Assembly: GCA_003991915.1 (NCBI GenBank)
Contig: RQTK01000003.1
Location: 510,550 to 574,549 of the forward strand
Length of the DNA stretch: 64,000 nucleotides
Origin: Elysia chlorotica
Lineage: Eukaryota > Mollusca > Gastropoda > Plakobranchidae
Direction: 5' to 3'
Shown: one piece after another, positions 32,001-42,160 of the stretch
How the letters are laid out: every line of letters starts with the position of its first letter
Position numbering within the stretch: the stretch's first letter is position 1
Notes under the pieces: generated by a model
Database searches by the model: none
Told to the model about the DNA's origin: nothing
The model's input: the letters and a program-made list of their open reading frames with translations, nothing else
Position numbers and translations under genes: made by a program

Positions 32001-35000
32001 GATATATTGCAGTAACTTTGTTGTTATAGATCTATCACTTAATCTGTGTATTACAGTATGCCTACCTCTACAAAGAGGGGGTGAATTTCCTCACTTGATA
32101 GAGCATTTTTCTCCAGAATTGGATGTTCGCGGTTAGAATCCCACAACTAGTTAAAAATTTATTTGTCTGATTTTTTGCCTACTGGTTGGGTTTTTGTCAG
32201 TATAATGTGACTGACTGACCTAGGACTTCAGGTCTCCCCTCTCTGTCTTATGTGAGGCATACACTGTATTGTTGGGAGAAAGAATTTCACAGACCAGAAA
32301 AGCTATCTTGTGGATGACAATCTTGAGACTATTTGTACACTTAAATCTGCCCATCGCACCTTGGCCAAAAGAATATAGATAGCTGGAATTGAGGACCTGG
32401 GGAGCCTGAAGTCTACTTGCAGGCTTCAACTTCAGAAGCCTCTATAGATTTACAATAGTCTGGTGTATGTGTCATCTGTGTAGTGTGCGTTGTTTCTATT
32501 TTTTATGTAAAATTGTAAATGTTTGCCTGTGTAATACTAATTACATAATGAATTATGAATATTCTTGGAGACTGTTATTTGATAAAATGTTTATAAATCA
32601 AATTTAGATGTTTTAGTAGATTGAGACTTATTCTTAAAATTTAAAACAAAATAAAAATTGTGATTTGTATTTACAATTGTTCCACATGATGTAAAAACAT
32701 CTCGGCATCCACGCGTTGAAAAATGTCCCCCCTGATATTTCGCAATTTCCCTCTTTGGTGGTCCAAAATTTTCTCTTTGACCTTTGGGGGGGTTGGCAGA
32801 TCTGCTGGTTAGTCATCATTTTTTTAATGAAAAAAATTTTTTTTTATGCTATCCTACCATCATATTAGTAGCAAGCTCACAGTCTCAAAATAGAATCAAA
32901 AAGAGCATAAAGTAAACTATTTGTAAAGTTTTGACCAAAGACGTTCAAGACTATTTTGAATTCCAACTTAATTAGTAGCTGCTGGATTAAATTAGATCAC
33001 TGACTATTTTTTTTTAGTTTCTAGAAATGTTATACTGAGCCTGTTTTTTCTTCCTTCCTCAGTCATATTTTGGTACTAATCAAAATGAAGGTAAAGGCAA
33101 CCAAGGGGCACTCACTCCTGCACTCATGGAATGTTTGCATCGGATATTTGGTGTTACCTTTGAGTGCTTTGCTTCGCCCTTCAATTGTTACTTCCGACAA
33201 TATTGCTCAGCCTTTCCGGATACTGATGGATTCTTTGGATCTAGGGGGTGAGACAAATCACTCACTTTGCAAATCCTTCACGTCTCGCTTGTCTACGCTT
33301 TTTCTTCAGTCGTCAGCAAAGCCTTTTTTCCTTTCATTAATCACATGGTATGTGTAAGTTAAAATGTAACTTTCAAGTAATTTGTTTGTTGTAGCTGATG
33401 TTTTATGACTAACTTTTTGTTCTTGTAAACCCCATAACTGATTTTTTTAAAGCAAGTCATGCCACATAAAACTGTTCAGTCAGGCAAATTTGGCTCCAAA
33501 GTAAAGATACACAACCATTACCTCCATATATGAACATACTCCTCGTTTTTAGTTAGTATTGAATCCATTTATAAGCTACTTGTTCATGTACACTAACAGC
33601 TTTTGGAAGTTCCACACGAGCAAGGCTCTGAACATTTCTGCAGAGTTTAAGAGATGACGAGGGAAAAGTAGGGTGAAAAGAAAGCTGTTTCCAAACTCGT
33701 AGCTATAATGATGGAAGTTGTAATAAAAAATTCCTTTTCTTTTCCAGGCCTTTTCTAGATTTTTACCCAACCAGTGGCTCTTTTGAGGCAAACCCTCCAT
33801 TCTCAGATGAACTAATGGAAGCCATGGTAGATCACATGGAAAGTTTGCTGACAGAGACAAGTGAACCTCTGTCCTTTATCGTGTTCATCCCTGACTGGCG
33901 GGACCCACCCACTGAAGCTTTGATTCGCTTAGAAAGTAGCAAGTATGGACCTTATTATTAGCAGTGAAGTTATCGTGCATAGTCTCTCGTAGAGCTAAAA
34001 ATTCATAAATGTAATTTCAAAAAATACACCATTTAACACTGATGATGGTTTTCCGTGGATGTGGAAGTCCTCGTTTTTGCGTTCTAAAGGAGGAATTTCC
34101 TCCTTTCCTTGGTATTTCCTGCCTTTCCGCACTATTTCCTCCTTTCCTCCCGATTTTACAATGACGGGTATTGTAATCCGCGGAAATCGATGAGTTTAAA
34201 ATTCCACTGCGGCCGCCCGAAACGTCCGGCTCGTCGTTGAATTCTAGATCTGTTGTACACACTGGGCCGCACTGTTGATTACCGATGGTCGTCAGTTGCG
34301 TGCTTACTCAACATGGCGATGCAGAGCTGCCTACCCTCCCGCTTTTGGCGGGATTATCCCGCTTTTTGGGATTCCTCCCGCTTTCCCGTGCACGTGGTGC
34401 AAAATCCCGTTTTTTACATTTACGGGACGTATCTGGTTGAAAAAATACGTATATGACGGTATTCAGCTAAAAATCGGGTGTTTCGTTGATCGCTGTAATT
34501 TTCGGCAATAACGCCCGGTTAGCCCAGCCATTAACACCGCCCATTCAACGTCTCATAAGTAGCGTAGGGATCGGCCGAGTCTCTTATCAACTTGTAGATT
34601 TAACGTTCACTCGCGGCTCTTTTCGGTAAAAAATACGGTAAATAGTGTACCACTATATCGGCAATTATGCTTCCGCCGGCGGCGATCTGTCCATCCGGGA
34701 ATCCCATAGCTTTGTTTACTACTGCTAGGCAGAGAGTTTGTTTCCAAGAATCCAGTTTTGGGGCGACAAGTTAGACTGATTTAGACCTCAAACCAAGATT
34801 GATTTAGACTTCAAACCATCTTCGCTGTCAAACACCGGTCCCCTCACAGTTCTTACTCTCATGATCAGATAAACAATTTCGTATTTTATAGGGCTAGGCA
34901 CAATCGTGGCTTCTCTTTCACACAGACAGACATACACACACACACACACACGCATCCTCGTTGGGCGGCGCATTATTGCATGTGCTCAAAGATGTTACAT

Positions 35001-38000
35001 ACGCACAAGATCTTCTGTCCACTTTTGTTGGTTATTGTATATTAAAATATCAAGAAAAATTGGCTACTTAAAAAAGAAATAATTATTACTAGGCTAAATT
35101 ACTTTAATTCTCTTCACAGCTTTCACTTCTCTATATAAATCTTGCTTATAATCGTCGTCGGGATTCGGGAACATAGATCTGAGCTTAATCTAGATCTGGT
35201 ATTTTAAACGGATGATTGCTGTTGCCTGTCGCTAATGTGTTGCAACTCGAGCCAAACTGATGCCACCGTTATCGATTAGAATAATTATTATTGTAAAAAA
35301 AAAATTTTCTGATGGTGATCATTTTAATTACCCTCATGGATACTTAGATTTTCGATCATTATCGTACATTTACGATCTTTTCGGCGACGTCCGATTTGCC
35401 CGTTACATTGCCAATGGAATAGATACATGTACATCCAAACAAACCTATCTGTCGTTCCGAAGTGACACTACATCTAATGAAGGTGAATCTAGATCTAGAT
35501 TGTAGCTTTATATTATAAATCTAGTTTTACATACGATGGTATATATCTACATGTAGATCTAATTCTGATAAAAACCGAGAGCTAGTGTAGTTGATCTTGA
35601 GGGGCGAACTGGCTCAAGTGACAGAGCGTCTGGTTCTCAGTGCTTAGTTTGAGGCCGACGGTTGGGCAAATTAAATGTCGGATTTGTACCCTACTGGTTA
35701 CTTCAGTCAATGACAATGGTATTAGTTCCAATTGCTTTGGGCATGCTAGAAAGTTTACATTCTTTATTCAACCATCTTAAAATAGTTTTAGTTTATGCAA
35801 AGCCTGGATATTGCTGTTTCTGACACTAGAGATAAAAATTAACAAAATTTCAAAAAAAAAAAAAAGATCAAAACAAAAACACACACATACTCCCAAAACA
35901 GGAAGGAAAAAAAATGCTTTTTTTAAAGTTATAATTAAGCATTCAAGTGTCTAAGTCAATATTGATAGCTGAACTACGACGTAAATAAGCTTGGCCATCG
36001 ATTAGGTTTACAGTGACTAACCGCGCTAAAAATCTGTATTTGCTTTCTCAAAAGTTGGTAGCTATGCTAATGTTTTACAGGTTAACAAAGGCGTTCTTTT
36101 TGTTTGACTTCACTGCTATAGATTCATAGATTCTAGACTAGATTTCTAAGTTAGCCAACTCTTACTTAGTCTTAGTGGGCTCTAGTAGGCTAGATCTAGA
36201 CTAGTAGTAGTTAGTAAGTGATGTGTCTGTAAGTGCGGAGTTGCGCAAAAAATCCCTCTTTCTTAGTCAAATTCCTGCTTTTTGGTTTTCAAAATCCCTC
36301 CAAGTTGCCTCTGGAGGTAGGCACCTCTGGCGATGTTATTTAATTGTTGATAGTGATAAGTTTATTTTGTATTTCACTCTTCTTCCCTGATATTATGATT
36401 TATCATTTATTTATAGGTGTGACAATCGTTTGTATCCACCACCGCTGTAAGCTTATCTCACAGTTTACTGATTCAAAACGACAGACAAAGCCATTCATAC
36501 ATTTGGCTTATCAAGATTTTAGTTCCTACTCCGACGATCTATGCTTTTCAGTTTTGCTTTTTGCTTATTTTGTCCTGACCATTGGGACTATTTTATGATT
36601 CGAATTTGTTAATTTTTTTTTTTGATTTTTCAATATTGATTTGTGATAAATTATTCCTTTTTTACGAATTTAATCAAACATCCGTGTAATTCTTTTTTTA
36701 TAGTCTAGATCTGGATCTATATCTAATATAATGTAGATTTCTTGAACCGATTGTCAGTCGCGTTGTGGTCAATCAAATCAAGGGAGGATAAATAATTTAC
36801 ACAATGTCTTGAACGAAATCTAGATCTAGACTCTAGTAAAGTGCTTTTCTCTCACTTTTTGGATGTAACACTACCGATTTTCCAATATGACTTCATTTTT
36901 TAAGCCCTTGATAATTTAACAAGCAACATTGCCATGGAGACTCTAAATACAAAGGAAACTTGGGCGTGTAAAGGAAATAGACGCTCGAGCTGCTAGAGAC
37001 ATAATTTTGTGAGACTCATATCAAAGAAGCTCATTGTACTAAAAATAAGACTCGGTGATTCAATTCAGAAGATGGACTTGGCTGGAAAAGTGCTTTGTTC
37101 GTACTGCAATGATGTGATCCGTATGATTGGGAAGGCAAAGTTGCCTTAGTAGACCATGTGAAATTGGTTACACATGTTACCCGAGTGGAGGAGAGAAAAA
37201 CAAAACTTCACTCTAGGTGGTCAGTTAGTAAAAAAGACCCAAGAAGCACCCCTTTTCCGCTGTTCAAATCAAAACCCTCAGACAAAACTTCTGTAGAGAC
37301 ACCAGCAGTCCCCTCTGAGCCAAAACTGGTTCTGCTACCGGATCGCACAGCCATGATACTAAGCATGACGGCAGTAAGTAACAGAAGTTTTTCTGTGGCA
37401 TCAAAGCTGTTTGATTTGATTCAAGAATGTTCCAAAGATCCAAAGGCCCTAGTTCCATTCCTTGGAAGAATCTGCAGTCATGTTTGTGTGATTCCTGCAA
37501 TGGGATGTGAGGAAGCAAATGAAGATTGGCTAAGGGAACATGCTCTTCACCTTCTAGACATCAATGGTAACTCGTGTCATCACATCCATGATGCTGTCTA
37601 GCAGTTTTCTTCCTCTTTTGAAGGCTGGGTGGAAAGACTGGTCCATGATCGAAACACAGATTCCAATGGTCTCCAAAAACATTCTATCAGATCTGTCTGA
37701 CATATTTAACATTAAATACAGTGTCCCTTAACGCTTCATACCACACAGATACCTGTCTGTGTATGACACAGCTCTAACAACACTCAGGATGTTGGACATG
37801 CTATGGCTGTTTTATTTTCCTTTCATTCCTGACCCTCAAAATCACAAAGTCCTCAACACATTCATGCACCTCTTCCATAAACTAGACAGTAAGTCTGCTA
37901 TAAAAGCAAAACAAATTTTTCAGTGTTTGAAAATAAGGTATGAAAACTTCAGTAAGGACAACAAGGGCAGAAAAAAACAATTACCAACCACATGTTTAAA

Positions 38001-40075
38001 CATTTTACAAAAAAAAACAAGTTTGATTTTGAACTTTTATTCTTCAGCTCTACCAGTTTTAATAGAATATGTGTGTGCTTTTCAAAGCAGCCAGCCAGTG
38101 GTACACAAAATCCATGGCTTTCAACTCAGCACAATAAAGAAATTTTTAGATCGCTTCCTTAAAACAGAGAAAATTGATGTTGGAAGCCTAGAAAATAAAC
38201 TTAGTTTAAAATACCTTTTTATTTGCAACACCACATACAAGTTTCTTCAGGAATACTTGTAAACCTGTTGATAAAAACATCCTCATTATTGTTTCCAGGG
38301 CACATACGCTTTGTGCCAAACACATTCTAAAGACTTTAAATAATTTTATCACATGCCTTTTTGCATTGGACTCTGAAGTGCCTTGCCATTCTGTTGTAGG
38401 CAGATCAGGGAATATAATATCACCTCCTATGATTTCAACAAAGAAAGACTGGCTGTCTGAAATTCCCCACCTTACAGAGCCTGTCTGTCTATCTTCCATG
38501 GCCCACAGGTAGAGGCTCCCTTTTTAGAATGAACTTGAAGGACATCATTAAGGTGAAGTCTGGCAACATTCCCATTGCAACATTTTTGTGCTGTGCAGAC
38601 CATTAAGTACTCCCTTATGTCCAGGGACACATCCGCAGTGGAGTAAGAGAAAGGACACATTGCACACTGCAATAAATCCTACTCTGATCACTTCAATGAT
38701 AACATCCCATGCAAGTTAGATACAGGATAGAGCTAAACAAACTGAAAGTGAAAGAGGAGGAAAGGGAGAAGGCTATGGAGCAGCAAGTGCATGTTCCATT
38801 GTTAGAGACAAAAACATCAAGCAACGTGCTATCAAGGGGGCCTTTAAGCAGCATTAGTCTGCATTGGAGGGGTCTCCCAAGAAGAAGAGATATTAGCAGG
38901 GGGAGGGGAAACCCTTTCCGATTCAGATTGCCTACATACATACTTGAATTGTATTTAATGTAAGTATTATAGTAAAGCTACCTTATAAGCACCGACATCA
39001 TACATTGAAAACATCAATAATAGTCTAGGCCTTAATTTGCAAAGCAACCCGCAAAAGTTAGGATGGGAACAGATGGCGTCATATTGTGGACAGAGCATCA
39101 AGTAGGGCAGCAACCATCGTAACCGATGCCGCTGACAGGATGATGATGACATTATAAGCTTACTGTTTAATTTACTTTATCCTTAAGGGTGTTGTTAAAT
39201 TGGTGTATTTTTATTGAAAAATATCTCTTTGGATGGACCGCAAAAAACTGTCCTCCTTTTTCACATTATGTCCCCATCATTACTGATTTAAAAAGTTAAT
39301 ATGGATTGAAAACATTAATGTAGTAATTAGAGTAAAAATTAGGAATCTGTGATGTTCAACCTCTTACTTCTATTTTAAACAATTCTCCCTTCTTCAAGAA
39401 ACATTCCATCCCTAGATTTAATGTATAAATGTAATATGTAATCCTTTTTTTTCCAATTGTTTATAAACTACTCCTTTATTGCAACTTATTTATTAGTCAG
39501 GCTTATTGAAAAATATGATTTATTTGTATTTCAGATTCATGAGAAAATCATTTGTTTGTCCGCCCTTTGAACATGAGTATCGCCACGGGTTTCAACACTT
39601 GCCTGTTGCCAAGTAAGATATAACTATTATTTCTTTATATGCATAGTGTCATGATTATCATTGGCCATAATAATAATTAACCTCTGTAAGACAAGATAAA
39701 CACGTATATTTACCTATATAATAGGCAATGAAAGAAATGTCTGGCTTTCAGAATTTTCTATTTGGTCCCAACAAGTTTAGTTAAATGTTAAGTAAATTTT
39801 GAAATAGTTTATGACATTTGTGTGTCCTTGTTATTTATTTTTAATATTTAATATGGCTTTAAGAGCAAATTCATTATTTTAAAATTATTTTATGGCAACA
39901 CTTTTTCTGTTTCAGATCTGAAATGAGTTCTAAAGCTGTTTTTGGAACGTTAGTGGTATTCCTTCAGAATGAAGCTGGTTTTAAGCGTTGGACACCTACC
40001 CCTGAAAAGATAAAAGAGCTTGTAATGGCTTCTAAACCCAAAGACCCTATAGCGACTCCTTCCCCTCCATCCTGA
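21313..40075 (+). CDS. PCIF1: PCIF1 / CAPAM: mRNA cap-specific adenosine N6-methyltransferase, twelve coding exons
   Basis: PCIF1 binds phosphorylated RNA polymerase II CTD through a WW domain and N6-methylates 2'-O-methyladenosine next to the m7G cap. Coding exons: 21313-21678, 23169-23359, 24117-24271, 25698-25929, 26521-26620, 29141-29303, 30022-30197, 30859-30945, 33063-33247, 33748-33942, 39535-39612 and 39916-40075. All phases join to 695 aa, close to the ~704 aa human protein. Seen here: WW domain at ~82-118 (W91, YYF, W114, P117); conserved helical part ([32 protein letters not shown]); methyltransferase part with [20 protein letters not shown]; and catalytic NPPF at 567-570, intact, followed by [14 protein letters not shown]. 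The intron after 29303 needs a GC donor. The C-terminal Ser-rich tail of vertebrate PCIF1 is absent. The gene appears functional and is tail-to-tail with the BPI/LBP-like gene. Confidence 0.96.
22225..22750. mobile_element. non-autonomous DNA-transposon-like repeat (MITE), copy A, in PCIF1 intron 2
   Basis: The left end (ATCAAACCTGCCCTGTCGACCACCCGTCC...CACTTTTCATTGACTC) and the middle (ACTGCAGACACTG...CAGTGTGTCT, then AAAGTTG...AGTAAG) align with 62832-63200. The AAACCTGC-type end also resembles the inverted end at 63695-63712. No transposase frame is present. Family assignment (pogo/Tc1-like) is only a guess from the ends. Confidence 0.55.
23012..23070. repeat. (ACT)n microsatellite
   Basis: About 57 bp of pure ACT/TAC repeats in PCIF1 intron 2, some 100 bp before the exon 3 acceptor. 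It is the complement class of the AGT arrays elsewhere in the window. Confidence 0.93.
23775..23885 (-). repeat. partial second copy of the repeat nested at 28129
   Basis: About 100 bp sharing TTGATTCC-TTGTGGAACATAGGGCCGCA and the following CTCC.CCA...CTGG.TG.TCC pattern with 28140-28225. Confidence 0.6.
24272..25697 (+). other. PCIF1 intron, nothing recognised
   Basis: AT-rich intron of 1.4 kb with no supported element or exon. Confidence 0.6.
27360..29100 (-). mobile_element. antisense non-LTR retrotransposon (Jockey/CR1-type RT), inactivated, in a PCIF1 intron
   Basis: Read leftwards, translated pieces follow LINE ORF2 order. [19 protein letters not shown] (about 28,900); [16 protein letters not shown] (28,720); [20 protein letters not shown] (28,530-28,470); then, after a gap, TNTGAPQ-like, [20 protein letters not shown] and the catalytic box IKYADDTTI (28,080-27,970). 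[10 protein letters not shown] and VDFRK follow at about 27,860, [19 protein letters not shown] at 27,780, and [29 protein letters not shown] thumb/connection sequence with [10 protein letters not shown] at about 27,420. The region between the first RT motif and TNTG, which should hold the first catalytic Asp, is missing and is occupied by a 313-bp insertion. Frameshifts and stops make the copy dead. Confidence 0.85.
28129..28441 (-). mobile_element. 313-bp retroposon-like insertion nested in the antisense LINE, with 12-bp target-site duplication
   Basis: The insert is flanked by identical 12-mers TGACTAGTAATA at 28117-28128 and 28442-28453, the mark of a target-primed or staggered-cut insertion. 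One end (GCTTCTTGATTCCCTGTGGAACATAG...GGGCCGCA) recurs at about 23788-23820 (CTCTTGATTCCTTGTGGAACATAGGGCCGCA), so it belongs to a repeat family. I cannot name the family; a SINE or short LINE tail is likely. Confidence 0.75.
30946..33062 (+). other. PCIF1 intron with repeat fragments
   Basis: 2.1-kb intron. At 30970-31060 it has CCTGCCAACTACCTGCTTTTCGTGGGA, similar to the motif near 34322. At 32075-32260 it has a SINE-like segment. The 165-codon frame at 31418-31915 is hydrophobic, repeat-rich and has no conserved domain, so it is not called. Confidence 0.5.
32075..32260 (+). repeat. degenerate SINE-like fragment
   Basis: Head-like GAATTTCCTCACTTGATAGAG, a degenerate B-box region (GGTTAGAATCCC), then CCTACTGGTTGGGTTTTTGTCAGTATAATGTG. 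The last part matches the SINE body at 9748-9778 (CCTACTGGTTGGATCGGTGTCAGTTTAATGTG). Confidence 0.55.
34310..36337. repeat. possible repeat segment with inverted ends
   Basis: AACATGGCGATGCAGAGCTG...CCTACC at 34310-34335 pairs imperfectly with the reverse complement of 36316-36337 (AACATCGCCAGAGGTGCCTACC). Both ends are followed inward by sequence rich in TCCC/GCTTTTTGG words. No transposase is seen inside. Confidence 0.3.
35602..35745 (+). repeat. tRNA-like SINE fragment
   Basis: GGGGCGAACTGGCTCAAGTGACAG resembles the A-box head GGGGCGAGCTGGCTCAAGTGGGAAG at 41936. CCCTACTGGTTACTTCAGTCAATG further on resembles the body of the 9660 element. The B box is eroded. Confidence 0.5.
37072..38810 (+). 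pseudogene. broken hAT-like transposase relic in PCIF1 intron
   Basis: A series of frames on the coding strand of PCIF1. A CSYCNDVI...[11 protein letters not shown] region (37090-37190, one frameshift) looks like a BED/C2H2-type zinc finger at the N-terminus. It continues as an open frame to a stop at about 37599 ([29 protein letters not shown]). An in-between part has stops and a shift ([20 protein letters not shown]). A second frame at 37759-38262 follows ([50 protein letters not shown]), then weaker continuation to about 38,450 ([15 protein letters not shown]). The order zinc finger, helical core, and RWLS/YD-like and LPVL..YV..FQ motifs resembles hAT-superfamily-type proteins found in many invertebrate genomes. 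At least two frameshifts and several stops show it is dead. Confidence 0.6.
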
Positions 40076-40415
40076 AGCTACTATGGCAATATTGAGTTTT
40101 AAATATCATTTTAACTATATTGTGGCAGTGACACTTCATGGTTATTCTATATGGTAAGGATTAAAAAAAAGATACATTGACGGAGTTGGGTAAAACACAA
40201 GTTAGACTTTATCTTTCAAGTCTGGATCTTTTGATCAATGTTCTAAAACAAGCTTCAACTGCGCTAAAATATCCAGTACTAAAGAGTGTGAAGCCAGTCC
40301 TCTCTGCAGAATTGAGATTTAAAAATTGGAAGCAAAACTACTGCATAGGCATAGAGCGTTTTGCCCTCAAGTATTGAGTGTTTATGAAGTGAAAGTTGGG
40401 TGTTTGAGGAATTTT

Positions 40416-40421
40416 AATAAA
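40416..40421 (+). promoter_or_regulatory. candidate polyadenylation signal of PCIF1
   Basis: AATAAA 340 bp after the PCIF1 stop codon, the first canonical hexamer downstream. Longer 3' UTRs cannot be excluded, as further AATAAA copies follow in this AT-rich region. Confidence 0.5.
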
Positions 40422-40429
40422 TTATGAAA

Positions 40430-41930
40430 AACTAGTGAATTGGGCTTTTATCATTTTGTCTGATACGGTTATTCTTGATTTTTTATCAGACTGCCATCTA
40501 CCATTTCTGTTAGATGACATCTTTTTTATTTATAAATCATTTGAATGCTTTTACATTCTTGTATATTTGCATGAATAATTTTCCTAAAAACACTAGGGTG
40601 AAAATTATGTCATTTCCAGTATGCACTTCTAGTCTAGAATAGTTAGGATGAAAATTGTGTAAAAGACTCATATTTTTTGTGGGTTCTTTTTTATGAAGCA
40701 AGATCAGTATATTATCAACCTAAAGGTAGGTATAGATGAAGGAATTTGCCGATGTGTATGTCCTTGGAATTATTTCTGTTCAGATGACACATTATGCCAC
40801 AGAGTGAAAAACGCACTGTAAGCAAGCTTGCTTGTGTGTTTTTCACTCTGGCTTCAGTGTGTACACACGTCTAAAGGTATTGGTGTTATATTTGAGTGGA
40901 TACGCATTGGTTGTCGCGTGATCTTGGCCAAAATGGCAATGGCAGAATGTAGTAAACAATGCCTGCTTCGGCTTCCAATGATTAAAGCTTGTATATTATG
41001 CAATAATTATAAATTTGGGCTGAATCTACGATTGTTTACCCTAACTTAGATACCTAGTAATTTTGATTATGTTTTATTTAAATCAATACAACAATAATAA
41101 AAAAAATTTTTTAAAAGCTAGATCTAGCCAAAAATGGGCATTTAGCTTGACTCAGTGTGACCACCAGACCCCCCCTGCCCTAATCACTAGTTTTTTTCGT
41201 TGTTAAAGATGTATTTGAAAATTCGTATTGAGCATTATACAAGATGGTGGTCCAAGTGCCGCTCAAGTAGCCAAGCTGAAGCCTTGCTTTGTACACGGCG
41301 GCGAAAAATACACACACGAATCAGAGCAGTGTGAACTCTGGTTTGGTGTCTGTCGAAATCATAGTGGAAAAACATGGTCTGAACGCTCGAGAACCTTGTG
41401 TACTTTTGACTCTGATATATGAGCAAATTGGGTGATCAGAGTGTTGTGAACAGAAAAAAAAAAAAATATACACTTCTAGAGATACAAATGGGAATAAGAT
41501 TGGTGTGTATGCTCACTAAGCTGTTTAACAGTTCAGTGAAAATTGAGACAACGGATTATAGATATTTCACAGGTAAATCTTGAAATTTAGGAAGATACTA
41601 ATTACCATGCATCGAAATTTGAATTATTTCTTTTTCTTCCGCTATGGTTTCACCATAGTTGTGTTGTTTAGAATATAATTTATAAACTCACCTTATGAAC
41701 TGGGTGAAGTCATATAATTGTAAAATCATTATTGTAGACTGATGCAAACTTCTGTATTTCCCATATTGAAACACGTGTATATGTATAAAAATGTGTGAGT
41801 GTGGAAAGAGAGACAGGGGTACAATTTATTCTCTCTAATTTATTTTTATTTCTTAAGTATCATTTCTGTCTGACTTTTATCTTTCTTATTTGTTTTGATT
41901 CTGACATATCAATCAAATAACCACTTCCAT
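40430..41930. other. PCIF1 3' flank, nothing recognised
   Basis: Unique-looking AT-rich DNA. The frames at 40828-41049 and 41228-41422 are short, lack splice context and match no family I recognise. Confidence 0.55.
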
Positions 41931-41933
41931 TCG

Positions 41934-42160
41934 GGGGCGAGCTGGCTCAAGTGGGAAGAGTGTTGATATCGGGGTCAGGAGATCAGTGATTGGTAAAAAA
42001 GTGTATACAGTGGTCTCCGCTTATAAACCCACTCCATTTTCGAATCCGCTCGCCCTATGAAATATTTTCTCTCTCTAATAAACACCCCTACCCACCCTCT
42101 TTTGGTCTCGTATAAAATGTAAGAGCCCGAGTTAAGAGAGCCGGATGCAATTTTAAAAAA
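41934..42160 (+). repeat. SINE head followed by DNA-transposon-like end
   Basis: GGGGGCGAGCTGGCTCAAGTGGGAAG at 41935 is the tRNA-like head also seen at 35602. About 45 bp later TACAGTGGTCTCCGCTTATAAACC (42006-42029) resembles the terminal inverted repeat of pogo/Tigger-like elements, such as the inverted end at 63685-63712. Confidence 0.4.

Larger units (their letters stand above)
33943..39534 (+). other. large PCIF1 intron (5.6 kb) rich in mobile-element relics
   Basis: It holds an inverted-repeat-bounded segment (34310-36337), a SINE-like piece (about 35602-35745), several CTAGATCTAG palindromes (35489, 36190, 36820), a CA microsatellite (about 34928-34953) and the hAT-like transposase relic at 37072-38810. 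No PCIF1 coding sequence is missing between the flanking exons, whose phases fit. Confidence 0.7.

Noticed and set aside
41228..41422. 64-codon frame with several Cys and His
   Set aside because: Short, isolated, no splice signals fitting a gene and no family recognised.
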